Shown here piece by piece: positions 27,001 to 35,000 of a stretch of DNA of 62,000 nucleotides. The stretch covers positions 459,580 to 521,579 of the forward strand of contig NW_019091533.1 of the NCBI RefSeq assembly GCF_001949145.1, in the 5' to 3' direction. Position 1 is the stretch's first letter; every line of letters starts with the position of its first letter. A program made the translations under genes and the position numbers. The stretch comes from Acanthaster planci (lineage: Eukaryota; Echinodermata; Asteroidea; Valvatida; Acanthasteridae). The notes below the pieces were generated by a model that was not told where the DNA came from, made no database searches, and saw only the letters and a list, made by a program, of their open reading frames with translations.

Positions 27001-29276
27001 CATTTGACTCGTCTCATACAAAATTAATAACATGGCTGGCATCTGGATATTTTAACATGAAAGAAAACAGATCACGTCGAGCCAACAAACAGTCCAATAT
27101 ATATAGCAATTGAGAACTTATAGTATGACTGATATATTATTGTGATTGACTGACTGAAAATGGCAGCGCGTTTGCTGCAGGTGTAACTTCGACTCTACCC
27201 AGTCGTAAGGCGAGCATTTTCTCAAACGTTGGTGCTAGGATATTTTTAAGACGATTTTTTTCTAATTCTGAATCTGAAAGGTCGGCGGATCCTGGCACCA
27301 ACTTTAAAAAACCCTCTCGCTTAAAGCCCATAAAGCTTAACCCATTTTAGCAATGGTTTGAAGAGAACTGAATGCGCAAAGAGATGTCAGTAGTGCTTGT
27401 TGCATTTATTTAATTAAATTCTCGTGGGTGGGGAGAGTTGATTAACCTGGACCGTTTGCGAGCAAGCTAAATAAAGAAGCAAACAGGTTTTCAAAACGTT
27501 ACGGAAACCCTTTGTTCCCGGCATTCAGGCCAAGTTTAGGAAATCTCACGCGCCATCAAGACAAAAAACAGGCTCCGATGTTTACACTCCGAAAAAAGGC
27601 GCGTTCAGGGATAAACATTCGGTTTGTAAACACGTTTGAATACCATTGACGGATTGTATTGGGCATCTGAGCATTGGTGTGTAGAAATTGGACACTTGAT
27701 ATTTCCAGCATCTAAACATGACAGCAGTGACAGCAATATTGTCTAGAATTAATAGACACATTCGGAATCCACATTGTGAGCCTACACAGGTTAAATGCCG
27801 TTGCTAAAAAGGCTTTCCAACCCCAAATGTTTTTGTACAAATAGGCCTATTGATGTGCAGCTGTTTCAATTTTCACTGTTTAGTCATTTTTTCCCATCTA
27901 TTTGACCCACTAAGCCTGAAAACGTAAAGGAATTATTACTAATTACTACTATTACTAATTCTCAAAGATTCGTTTTATGAGAATTTCATCTACTAACAGA
28001 AAAAAAAACCAGCAAATCAATAACTGTTCGATTTCAGGAAGCCCATTCTATCAGTCATTGATGAAAAGAAATATCAGGTTCCAGTAGTACGGAGCAATGC
28101 ACCATCTTCAGGTTTTTGAGGTTCCCAACTATTCCCCCCAAAAAAATTTCCCGCAGAGTTGTCCGGAAAGACAACGAAACACATACAACGAATCCTGTTG
28201 ATCATTTCGAAAAAATAGCGTTGACTAAATCGAACCTTTGCGCCTGGCAATGATGCCCTAGTTGAATGAAATTTTCAATTACGACCGTTGATTTTAATAC
28301 ATAGGCCTACATAGAGCGCGTCGATTAAATTTTAAGCCGGGAAAATCCATAAAACTTATACATTTTTCATTAGATTGAGTGGACACTTGTCTGAAATGGT
28401 GTGACAGCGAAGGAGTGTACATATATCTATTTTAATTTTTGCTGGTGTTACAATCAACACTTTTTGGTATTTAACAGATGATCACACCAAAATGTGTTAC
28501 GTTAACACCGCTGGTGTTACTTTATACACCTGCAAGTGTTCAAATGCACTGGAGAAGTGTTGAAACAACACAAATAATCTCAACACCTGTGAAAATTTTG
28601 GAATGGTCCTCTGATAACACCAGGTTTGTGCAGTGCGATGTCTTGGGTTCTGCGTTATGACGCACACAAAAATAATTATATCTTACGTCATAACATGAAT
28701 ATCAAATAACTTGTATTTTTGGTCGTCTCTGACCTTTTTAAAGGAAAAGACCATTTTCTCAAATTCAGTTTGCATTGATAGCAGTGAAAATGAGACAGTA
28801 CCTTTCCTTTTATAGCGCAGCAAAGATGTGGCCTTTAATGACCGTTTTTAATTACCGGTACGCCCTTCCTTTTTCTAAAAAACTAAACTCACAAATCTTC
28901 GTGTCACTGACACAAAGATAATCAATATGCAGCCACAAATGCTGCCGACGAATACATTGGAAACAATGGCAAGTTTATGGATGACATGGTGAAATATTGG
29001 GGATTCGAACTTGGTCCACCTTGCACAACTAAGCTGACTAGAATTCAACACCTAACAATGACAGACATCGTCGCCATGTCATCCCTTAATTGACACATCT
29101 GCGACATGATCATTTCCGGCATTGACATGAATCCCCACAGCTTTTGTTCGAATTGTCCAAGAAAATTTCATTTCGTGTTTTTTTTTTCAAAAGTCAGAAA
29201 TACTGTCCTTACCTCCACGAGCAAGTGACACGACACAACATAGAAGGCATAGCATGCTCTCTTGAGCTAACTGCAT
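2995..29276 (-). CDS. secreted mosaic protein: EGF, cadherin, about six novel repeats, F5/8 type C (whole gene span)
   Basis: About 26 coding exons can be read on the minus strand, giving roughly 1650-1700 residues. The order is candidate signal peptide, EGF-like module, one cadherin repeat, about 1000 residues of repeated beta-strand-like sequence, a full F5/8 type C domain bounded by two cysteines, and a cysteine-containing C-terminal tail. Splice phases match at each junction from the EGF exon to exon 24, and again between exons 25 and 26. The repeats carry a recurrent '(L/F)xGxVxN' word and a 'PGE' or 'VGS' word followed by a strand ending in IP. They resemble bacterial-type DUF11-like surface repeats only loosely, which is a guess. 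No transmembrane segment was found, so secretion is inferred. Adhesion or matrix binding is the natural inference from cadherin plus discoidin modules. Joins e1-e2 and e24-e25 are unresolved. Confidence 0.85.
3308..3577 (-). CDS. mosaic gene exon 25: C-terminal region
   Basis: Acceptor TTGCTCAG, donor AAAG|GTATGT, phase 1 to 1, 90 codons. It reads IIGFLPSTGRLYGILGNSPD then NWYLIERSTYDTAAAS and ESDNYATSKYAISEWK. Family not recognised. It joins exon 26 in phase. Confidence 0.8.
3600..4977. other. intron 24 remainder, no exon found
   Basis: No exon of phase 2 to 1 could be picked with confidence. The DNA is AT-rich and of ordinary composition. The missing link between exons 24 and 25 should lie here or be absent from the assembly. 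Confidence 0.35.
4978..5346 (-). mobile_element. 3' end of a non-LTR retrotransposon (LINE)
   Basis: A minus-strand frame contains GDRAFSVAGPRCWNSLPRSI and ends KSHLFPL before a stop. This is the well-known C-terminus of LINE reverse transcriptase ORFs (CR1/L2-like or related). A 3' tail follows, ending in GCGCTTTATAAATATTATTAT. The copy is truncated at its 5' end. It lies against the donor of exon 24. Confidence 0.85.
5355..5517 (-). CDS. mosaic gene exon 24: post-F5/8 region
   Basis: Acceptor TTGAGCAG, donor GGAA|GTAAGT, phase 1 to 2. It begins DTCPTPATNQVGDMYERG with two cysteines. If not spliced, the frame would stop at once (AAG TAA). The next known exon needs phase 1, so a small exon is missing between them. 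Confidence 0.75.
6399..6582 (-). CDS. mosaic gene exon 23: F5/8 type C domain, end
   Basis: It contains VVTHTLMVPVEARYVILN and ALRLELMGC, the closing strands and last cysteine of the discoidin domain. Donor GCTG|GTAAGA, phase 1. The acceptor is either at 6582 or four codons later at 6570; both keep the frame. Confidence 0.88.
7579..7660 (+). repeat. minisatellite of about 20 bp units
   Basis: Four to five imperfect copies of a GGGGCGAGTCGGTCAG-type unit. It is G-rich and stands out from the AT-rich intron around it. Confidence 0.7.
7790..7992 (-). CDS. mosaic gene exon 22: F5/8 type C domain, middle
   Basis: Acceptor AAACCAG, donor GCG|GTGTGA, phase 1 to 0. It reads AWKTLARAG, YDRWIKIDLGKKAYLTGVQT then GEFEILYSLDD. 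These are the W..IDLG...L.GVQTQG and Y.LSYS-like strands of the family. Confidence 0.93.
8094..8181. repeat. GTGGGGAC foldback
   Basis: AGTTGTGGGGACAT at 8094-8107 has a perfect 14-bp inverted copy at 8168-8181. Two further TTGTGGGGAC words lie between them. It sits in the intron between the first two F5/8 exons and is probably a short MITE. Confidence 0.6.
8588..8620 (+). repeat. CCAA tetranucleotide microsatellite
   Basis: About six tandem CCAA units lie within a longer C/A-rich stretch (8500-8690) just past the F5/8 exon. Confidence 0.85.
8683..8823 (-). CDS. mosaic gene exon 21: F5/8 type C domain, first part
   Basis: Acceptor CCAATAG, donor TCTG|GTAGGT, phase 1 to 1. It has the classic start of a discoidin domain: the first cysteine in SPSCGNP, then ALGMQDGTIQDCQITASFS and ARLNGAS. 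Confidence 0.92.
9303..9417 (-). CDS. mosaic gene exon 20
   Basis: Acceptor TTCAACAG, donor CCAG|GTAAAA, phase 0 to 1. It reads VIYFMTNYDTNFYTDGQYF and ends DFTVPYPDIPG. It is aromatic-rich and immediately precedes the F5/8 type C domain. Confidence 0.75.
9953..10063 (-). CDS. mosaic gene exon 19
   Basis: Acceptor ATGACCAG, donor GAG|GTACAC, 37 codons, phase 0 to 0. It reads VPRMFFSDRLALTLETSIKT. Family unrecognised. Confidence 0.7.
10369..10555 (-). CDS. mosaic gene exon 18
   Basis: Acceptor AACAAAG, donor ACG|GTATTA, phase 2 to 0. It reads DKVWYKMEVSHAIDSN then LPPYIQFDSMALNLELSD. It resembles the strand pattern of the repeats without the motif. Confidence 0.75.
11069..11324 (-). CDS. mosaic gene exon 17: repeat region
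   Basis: Acceptor ATTACAG, donor CTTGG|GTTGGT (weak, chosen by phase), phase 1 to 2. It contains DGDNDIVVYIDVQMADGEQ and NVSFNHNGTAQTYSLG, matching exon 10. Confidence 0.8.
11912..12194 (-). CDS. mosaic gene exon 16: repeat with PGE word and LDFGRITNTG
   Basis: Acceptor TTGGAACAG, donor ACAG|GTGACT, phase 0 to 1. It contains FMHPGEIERCNITMTILDDS and ends VAKLDFGRITNTG. Same layout as exon 11. Confidence 0.85.
12756..12908 (-). CDS. mosaic gene exon 15: repeat region
   Basis: Acceptor TGCTGTAG, donor AAG|GTGCGT, 51 codons, phase 0 to 0. It reads LVLELTVSTMNSSEVEIG then ANVEVSNALGNSE, the post-motif half of the unit. Confidence 0.8.
13257..13344 (-). CDS. mosaic gene exon 14: repeat copy with LGYVCNPP
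   Basis: Acceptor TTATCCAG, donor AAG|GTGTGA, phase 2 to 0. Its 29 codons carry YAVVDLGYVCNPPIGNATEE. The motif glycine is replaced by a cysteine and proline pair. Confidence 0.8.
13998..14236 (-). CDS. mosaic gene exon 13: repeat region
   Basis: Acceptor CTCGGCAG, donor TTTTTGG|GTGATT, phase 0 to 2. It contains VTAGSETKVLHTLVIP and LQVTSINVTSVGLNLL, which align with PGEFIVLAIRLVI and LDMRVISVGSN of exon 11. This alignment fixed the 3' border. Confidence 0.8.
14388..14560 (-). CDS. mosaic gene exon 12: repeat region
   Basis: Acceptor TTTTGCAG, donor AAA|GTAAGA, phase 1 to 0. It reads SPTTDDDALVIQLIVRVSED then VPVAASVLVGATRLWVS, matching the post-motif half seen in exon 17 (DGDNDIVVYIDVQM). 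Confidence 0.85.
15059..15365 (-). CDS. mosaic gene exon 11: repeat with PGE word and LDLGMVYN
   Basis: Acceptor GATACAG, donor TTTG|GTATGT, phase 0 to 1. It contains IAPGEFIVLAIRLVI, then LDMRVISVGSNIAGG and ends YAELDLGMVYNFG. This is the most complete single-exon view of the unit between PGE and motif. Confidence 0.85.
15889..16138 (-). CDS. mosaic gene exon 10: repeat copy with LKGVANTGG
   Basis: Acceptor TTACCAG, donor GCG|GTATGG, phase 2 to 0. It opens PAATIDLKGVANTGGEGTTD, then VIGVDFVVKS and NHAGKLEQTYNSL. The NHxGxxxQTY stretch recurs in exon 17. Confidence 0.85.
16849..17099 (-). CDS. mosaic gene exon 9: repeat region with PGE word
   Basis: Acceptor GCATTGCAG, donor GCAGG|GTAAAG, phase 0 to 2. 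It contains LIPGECAKVRVSIIIP and VSVKLAVNAKFQIAAV. The PGE word followed by a strand ending in IP recurs in exons 11 and 16 and, altered, in exons 4 and 13. Confidence 0.8.
17574..17752 (-). CDS. mosaic gene exon 8: repeat region
   Basis: Acceptor CACCTCAG, donor ACG|GTATTA, phase 1 to 0. It reads NSTADSRIAMDVVAYL then DTVSFTVKAGRSYIT. This is the half-unit that follows a repeat motif, like exons 12, 15 and 17. Confidence 0.8.
18259..18462. mobile_element. foldback MITE in mosaic intron
   Basis: The ends are inverted: ATAGACCGATTCGCTGAC near 18261 against GTCACCGGATCGGTCTAT near 18443-18460. Length is about 200 bp with no ORF. It lies in the intron between exons 7 and 8. Confidence 0.5.
18968..19135 (-). 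CDS. mosaic gene exon 7: repeat copy with GFGHIINGG
   Basis: Acceptor CTTGCAG, donor GGAG|GTAATT, phase 1 to 1. It contains a cysteine pair (LICELQLC), then GFCLDV, and ends YESVFGFGHIINGG, the second copy of the repeat motif, cut by the intron at the glycine. Confidence 0.75.
19614..19737 (-). CDS. mosaic gene exon 6: repeat region
   Basis: Acceptor GAACAG, donor ACTG|GTAAAG, phase 0 to 1. It reads YAADTNLTISGVAVFHKREV and onward with alternating hydrophobic residues. It links repeat copies one and two. Confidence 0.7.
20017..20235 (-). CDS. mosaic gene exon 5: repeat copy with SFGNVTN
   Basis: Acceptor GTTCCAG, donor CAG|GTAAAG, 73 codons, phase 0 to 0. It contains YSFGNVTNLNTS followed by a strand-like KIIITFSITL and several possible N-glycosylation sites. 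The motif matches those of exons 7, 10, 11, 14 and 16. Confidence 0.8.
20831..21121 (-). CDS. mosaic gene exon 4: start of repeat region
   Basis: Acceptor TACTCAG, donor TGG|GTAAAC, 97 codons, phase 0 to 0. It begins ISVLDSNHTLDISFVP and carries the recurrent word LTVGSRVDCVLTIDIP, equivalent to the PGE words of exons 9, 11 and 16. Family not recognised. Confidence 0.8.
21902..22311 (-). CDS. mosaic gene exon 3: cadherin repeat
   Basis: After acceptor TTTCAG the frame reads NEHAPVFTQHSYEEYI, then ATDKDE, YSLDDED, FAIDSKTGGVSVA and LKVYARN. This is the order of a cadherin repeat with its calcium-binding ATDKD region. The donor GAG|GTTCGT (phase 0) fits the next exon. A stronger-looking GTGAGC at 21945 would give phase 1 and does not fit. 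Confidence 0.85.
22568..22913 (+). mobile_element. tRNA-derived SINE
   Basis: The head has RNA polymerase III promoter boxes: an A-box-like GTGGCCTAGTGGTTAGG near 22576 and a perfect B box GGTTCAAATCC at 22621-22631. A body of about 250 bp follows, ending in a LINE-like tail (CACTTTACAAGTGCTAG then TTATTACTATTA). It sits in the intron between the EGF and cadherin exons, opposite in strand to the gene. Confidence 0.85.
23431..23526 (-). CDS. mosaic gene exon 2: EGF-like module
   Basis: The minus-strand frame shows the EGF spacing PCYHGTC, CVCLPCWRGPLC, with a tryptophan-glycine turn before the last cysteine. The donor GCAG|GTAGAG is phase 1 and matches the cadherin exon. The 5' border is uncertain: AG dinucleotides at 23527 and 23514 give phases 2 and 0. 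The same frame stays open upstream into a hydrophobic stretch. Confidence 0.7.
23849..23924. repeat. long near-perfect hairpin
   Basis: The left arm, TTCCTTGTG then TTCACGTTAACTTTGGCGAT, pairs with an inverted right arm containing ATCGCCAAAGTTAACGTGAA and CACAAGGAA. There is about one mismatch and a loop of about 10 nt. The arms are about 33 bp. It lies in an intron of the mosaic gene and has no coding content. It could be a young foldback element or a structured RNA precursor. Confidence 0.8.
24000..29212 (-). other. long first intron, no exon found
   Basis: About 5 kb of AT-rich DNA. I found no exon that bridges the phase between exon 1 and the EGF exon. It contains several TAGGCCTA palindromes, C-rich runs (24068-24079, 24670-24680) and a block of repeated GTGTT/AACAC words at 28440-28630. 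A 64-codon minus-strand frame at 27137-27331 is not recognised. Confidence 0.4.
29213..29276 (-). CDS. mosaic gene exon 1 (candidate): signal peptide
   Basis: An ATG is followed by a hydrophobic leader, MQLAQESMLCLLCCVVSLAR, then a strong donor GAG|GTAAGG in phase 1. It reads as a signal peptide. No acceptor of matching phase was found at the EGF exon, so another small exon probably lies between, or this leader belongs to a different transcript. Confidence 0.5.
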
Positions 29277-29299
29277 CGCGAGACGGCTCTCCAACCGAC

Positions 29300-31500
29300 C
29301 GACCCAGAAACAGAGAAATCCCTGCAGACTGGATTATCCTTATTCAGCACGTAATCCTTTCCTCCCAAAAGTTGTAGCAATACTTCATCGAAATGAGGTC
29401 AGCTCAATGAATTGTGCGCTCCATCAATTGAAAGAAAAAAAAATCGACAAAAACTGTGGCGCGTAGGCCTACATACGAGACGGCTGACACAGCTAGGTGA
29501 AAAAAACTCATCCGCGTAGACTTCACGTGTATTATGATGTGATCGTAACACCTGTAGAACGACTGACGGGTGTGTACACAAAATTACCTTCATACATCTT
29601 GCCCGCGTGTGTTGCACCAGCCAAGGTGACTTTTACCTTAATGACTTTTGGGCTAGCTATATGATGGTCGTTAACAATGGCCTCTTCCGAGGGCGACAGC
29701 CTGCGATAATTGGTAACGGTTCTTGAAACTGCGCCATCTCGTTTCAGAGTTTTGTTTGTGCTTTCGGCTTTTCGAACTATGTACCGGTAATTCATTTTTT
29801 AAAAGTTTCGCTTTATACAACATTGGAACAATATACTGCAAATTTAAAGTAAAGTGAAATTCAAGTAAAACGTAACATCAGTTTCACGATTCAGCAGTTT
29901 GGTTTGATGTTTTCACACTCGATAAGACGGTTAAACAAGACAGACCAACTTCACCATATCCGTTTATATACTGGCACGTTCTCATGCGCCACAATATTTC
30001 TGAAATAATATTTGGCAGATGAGATCAACAAACCCTAAATAAAGACTAAATTGAATTTATTTTACAGTTTAGGTGCAGTACTTTGGCTTAGTTCGTCCCG
30101 GGAAGAACGTTTTTAAAAATACTAATCGACCGATTTCTGAAAGTGTCCTTTTCCGGTTTTCTCAAATTCCGGTTTCCTCAAATTTCCAGTGGCACCGATG
30201 TTGATTGTTTCATTTGTCCTTGGGCCCTTAGCTGGATCGTTGTTGTTGTTACAAGTAGAATCCAAAGGTCCATTTGTCTTTGAAGATTACCTTGAATGTA
30301 GGTATAGCTTTGAAGTTGCCATTGGTGTGCAACAGTGGATGGTCACAGCCTTATATATAGAAATGTAAAAATCACTGTACAAGAGGAAGGATGACACGGA
30401 ACGACAACCACTGATTCAGGCGTTGACGATTCACAGAGCTGGATACAGAGAGAGAAGAGCAAACCTCAGACTTTGGAACCAACATGGCTGTTCATTATGT
30501 GTGCAGTACAGCATACAGCTATTGTGTGCTTATTGACCAACTACACTGATGCATAATCCACCATTTTAGTTCCACTAATTGAGACACCACCCATGTCGGG
30601 ACTCTATAATACTGTGCGCCACCAAGAGGTTGCTACTACGAGGCCATCTCTCAAGTGTACACCATTAGCATCTTAGTGTTTGTCAGAAACCAACTTGGGA
30701 AAACTTTTGAAAGATTGGGACATTCCATGTAACAGAGAGAACAAAGGATTACGTAAAACTGCTTCTGGAAATACACTCAAGGATCTTCTTTCCTTACAAA
30801 TGAACCTTGAGAGTATTTCAGGTTTCCTATATGGGGGGCAGCCGGCGAATTGAACCGGTCGACCATGCACTGTCGGAGGTCCGGCAGAATATTCCAGTGT
30901 CAGTCGGGTGGGGGGGGCTGAACCTCATCAGCGACTAAACAGACTGAGCAAACGTTTGGCAAAAGCTGAACAAATTTGGACGAATGCGGCGATTCGACTC
31001 AGCTTCAATTACATAACATTATGAAACTTTAAATTACTTTAATTTCTTTACCGATTCATAAAGTGTAAGGTTGTATCTATACACGGTGTACACGTAGGTT
31101 AAATTGGCTGTTTTGCATATAAGCAATATAACTTTACAGCTAGAATGTCTGCAGTCATCCATTGGCAGCGAGGCGTCGCAACCCCCCCCCGGGGAAGGAA
31201 CAAATTTACAAAAAAAGTAGTTGAGGGAAGAAAAGAAAAAAAGAGAAACAGAACAGAAAAGGGAAAGATATAGCATTGAACCCTTGCACCTTTTACAGTT
31301 TCTCAGTTTGCCGCCAGAGATATCTCCCCCCCCCGGAAAAATTCTGTTCACGTCCATGATTGGCAGTGAATATGCGTCACGCACCTCGGCATCTGTCGGT
31401 GTTACCTGTTTGCATTACACAGAATGAATAGATGCGCTCAGGCGGCTACAAATTCAGTTTACATTTAAAACTTCGTGTGAGTTGACGTCCAGCGAACCAT
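29300..31500. other. intergenic between divergent genes
   Basis: No supported gene. A minus-strand frame at 29532-29795 starts MNYRYIVRKAESTNKTLK and meets a possible donor GAAG|GTAATT; it could be a 5' exon but has no recognisable content. G-rich and C-rich runs occur at 30909 and 31182. This interval must hold the promoters of both flanking genes, but no core promoter is certain. Confidence 0.35.
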
Positions 31501-31513
31501 TCCCTAAAAAGAA

Positions 31514-32034
31514 ATGGCGTTTTATCCACAAGTAGAAACGTACACAAAAGACACTGCGTACCTCTTAGAAATGTTGGGCCTTTTCAAACAAGAGTGTTTG
31601 GACTATTTGGAACGCCAACCAGATTTTCCAGAGGGATATGACGTCGCTAAAGGTTGGTCCAGAGCACTTGATGACGGTCGGGCCTGCGTCACCCAGTTTC
31701 CCCACGGCCGCGCAAGTACTGCTGGGTTTCTCCTGGGCCAAGCATTCCACGACATTAGGGTCGGCCAGCAATCCGAACTGCCGTCTAAGGAACTTCACTT
31801 CGTGGGATTCTTTGGAGAAAAACCGGCCGGTGTCAAGCAAGAAATGGTCGACTTGGTGACGAAGGTTAACGATAGCTTGATGGTCCAACTGAGCAGTCAC
31901 CCGGACATACTCCTGTACGGGTCTGCCGAGGTGATAGAGAGGGAAGGCGACTTTTACAATTTGGTAGTGATGCGGAACGAAGCGGCTGGTCAGCATTGGA
32001 AAGGGGGGTCGTTGCACATCAATGAAGCCGTCAA
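31514..32034 (+). CDS. unknown gene, first exon A
   Basis: The ATG is in a good context (AGAAATGG). 173 codons end at donor TCAA|GTGAGT, phase 2. The exon starts MAFYPQVETYTKDTAYLLEM and has TQFPHGRAS, ELHFVGFFGEKP, DILLYGSAEV and FYNLVVMRNEAAGQHWK. If unspliced it would stop within one codon. Confidence 0.8.
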
Positions 32035-35000
32035 GTGAGTGTTACATGCAAGCTATTCCTCATCCACAACCACAACCTGTTCGTTTGTTAGCTTCAGCAG
32101 AGGGGCTTCATATAACAGAAATGTCGAAAATCCCTGGAAACAATGGAAGCACACTAGAGGGCCAGGGTTTCTGTTTCTTTTATGTGTTTTATAGTGCAGT
32201 TTGTGAGTTTTTTTTTTAATCAAATACTCTCGCACTGGATACAGGTTACCCCTCTCTGGATAGGGCAATTTTTTCACACGCATATAAGGACGGAGATCTG
32301 TAGAGAATTTCGTTAGAAAAGGAACACGACTACCCAAATCACTGCATGGTGCTTGGCAACTGGAAGCGATGAGTATAGCCCGAGATTGTGATTTGGGCTT
32401 AGGTTTTGGCGCAAGTTCATTAAGTAAACTTATTGACTAAACTTGTTTAGTTATGTTGGGTTGTTTCAACTATCTGAAATTTAGGCTATAATGGAGGCCA
32501 GGAAAGACATGGCTATACAAATATGTGGGATAGAAAAAAATGCACGGTCGTTTCTTTAAGAGGATGTAATTATATAAAAACAAATTCTACAATCTTAAGG
32601 TTTTTTGTTATTGACAAAATCCCAGTTTAGCTCACTCCCGAAAGCCTGGCCACTGTGTAACAACAGTGACGAGGATATATAATCTTCACCCTGAAGTATG
32701 GCAATATCACACCGCTAGTCCAGCGAGCAAAGGTTGATAGCATGACAAACATGTATTCTGTAGTGAATGCCAAAAATAGCAGTGTGGCAAAGCTTTTTTT
32801 AAAAAAAAAGTGAGGGCCGTACAATCATTGGTAAAAACTAATAAGTCAACTAACCCACTCAGACATGGATCCAGGGGGGTGGGAGTTGAAAATCCCCCCT
32901 CCGGCCCTGAGACTAAACAAGGTAGAATCGGGAAAAATAGTAATAAATAACTGAAGTAAGTGCACATATACCATTACAAATATATGTCATGTATAATGTT
33001 TCATCATCATTTTTGCTTGTCGGCAAAACTGAGACATAATAATAATCTCCCGCCTGACACCCCCCCTGGATCAGTCCCTGCATGAAATTTTGAGCTTGGA
33101 CTGTACTGATATTATACTTTTGCGTTAAGCATTTCGATCCGTTGAATTTTTATGAACATGATGAACATGACATGCATCACTTATTATGTGACCGAAATTC
33201 GCATGTCATTCCTGCAACGCTCCTTTTAACTCACAGTTATGTATATAAGCGGTTACTCCCTGGGCGAAGTAATTTTTGTGGACACATTCGAAAAGTTGAT
33301 GGCTCCTGTACGGCAACGTGCTTATCTGCGTCAGTTTTTTTAAAGCGATGCGTCCACAAAGCTGATACGACAAGCACGTAAGTGCACCGTCAGTGAATAA
33401 AGCTGGTTTGAGACAGATTAAATTTGTTGCATAAGCAGTTCAACAGTGCACAAATTTGGCGAATTGGACAGCGGTCAAAAATGTTTGGAAGTATAAGGTC
33501 TTAACGGCAGTTTCTCAACATGATTCAGAGGATTTGGCAACTTTGTGGGGTCAGTAATAAAACGGGGGAAGCTGCGTTAGGGAACTGTCATATCAACTTT
33601 CAAGCTGAAAAAAGTCGAGAACAAAAATTAAACGGCCATTATTCAACATTACGTTCATTATTTGTCCGTCATATCGGAAACAGGAGATTCTTTTATACGG
33701 AGTGTAAAGTTGACACGAAAAAAATCTCTATTATTAATAAATTTACTTCCAAGAACATCTCTGTTATTACTACATGTATCTCTATTAGAAAAAGACATAT
33801 GCCGATGCCTCTTTCAATAATAGACATATCTCGATTAATGATATGTCTCGATTAAATGTTGACTTTGCATGTCCAGAACTAGATAGATTTCTGTTGTGGG
33901 ATTAAATGTCAACTTTGTACGCCATACTTCTACATGTGCCCTGTAAAACGTTTCCATAATGTTCGTGGTCAATTATCAACATTTAATCAGGCTACATGGT
34001 ACCTTTAGTTTGGGTCACCCTACCGAACCTGATTTCAAAAACGTGAGAACATTACTCTGGTTTATTGAAGGACTCGGACTTCTGCTCCGAGTTTCTAAGT
34101 CAGATTTGAACCAGTAAGACTGGGACTAGAAGTCGACTCGACTACAACCATGCATCATGATCCACATAGCTTCATGCCACCGTGACGAACACTGCCCAAC
34201 AACCACTAACGACATGCACGCTGCTTATTTGGGAGAAACACTGAGCGATTTTTCCCAAGAGGCACTTGAATCCATGGACCTTTAGGAAGATTACGATACT
34301 AACGGCGAGAGTTGGGGGCCGCGACAGAAGGCTCGAGCACGGCAGCTACGGTCAAATGCCAAACATCATCCTTCGTACGTCAAAGCGGTCGGCAGACAAA
34401 ACTCAGGCCCTAAGTGATCAGCCCTTTCTGGCCGCCGAGACACTACTTTCAACGTGACCGTGACACTCCCACCGTGCCATGCCCGACAGACACGCTAGCC
34501 TGAGTGGACAACTCATCGATGGTCCGTTATTCTTTTTCAAAAGCAAAAAGGCAAGATAGTTGAATTTCCCCCATCATGTTTCGGCTGATTTAAGTACATT
34601 TGGTAAACATTGATTTCACTGAGTTGTCGACATCAAATGGCGTGGTTGATTTATTTGCATATATGACGCGCACTAGTCTAATGTCTCAAGAATAACATGA
34701 TCGCCGAAAGGAAGTACACGAGCGCAAATGCACGACAATGCCACAACTGGCGTGCCATAAGTAATCATAGAGGGCGCCTTATCACAACGTGACCTATGCT
34801 ACAAAAACCACGTCGAGGTCAGGTTCCAGGTTCGTAGTGACCGTATTAAACTGTACGTGTCGACAGGGCACATAATTAAACAAGCTCGCACAACCCATTC
34901 CAAAGTATGGAATTTTCACCTCGTGTCGAAGCGTACTCTGAAGATGCTGCCCACTTGGGGGAAATGTTGGGCTTATTCCGAACAGAATGCGTGGACTATT

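Noticed and set aside
27137-27331. Minus-strand 64-codon frame with LKNILAPTFEKMLALRLGRV
   Set aside because: Reads like protein but has no recognisable family and no splice-phase partner. It could be a transposon remnant. Not called as an exon.
29532-29795. Minus-strand frame starting MNYRYIVRKAES with a possible donor at its end
   Set aside because: No domain, no leader, and no partner of known phase. It may be a 5' exon, but sequence alone does not support it.
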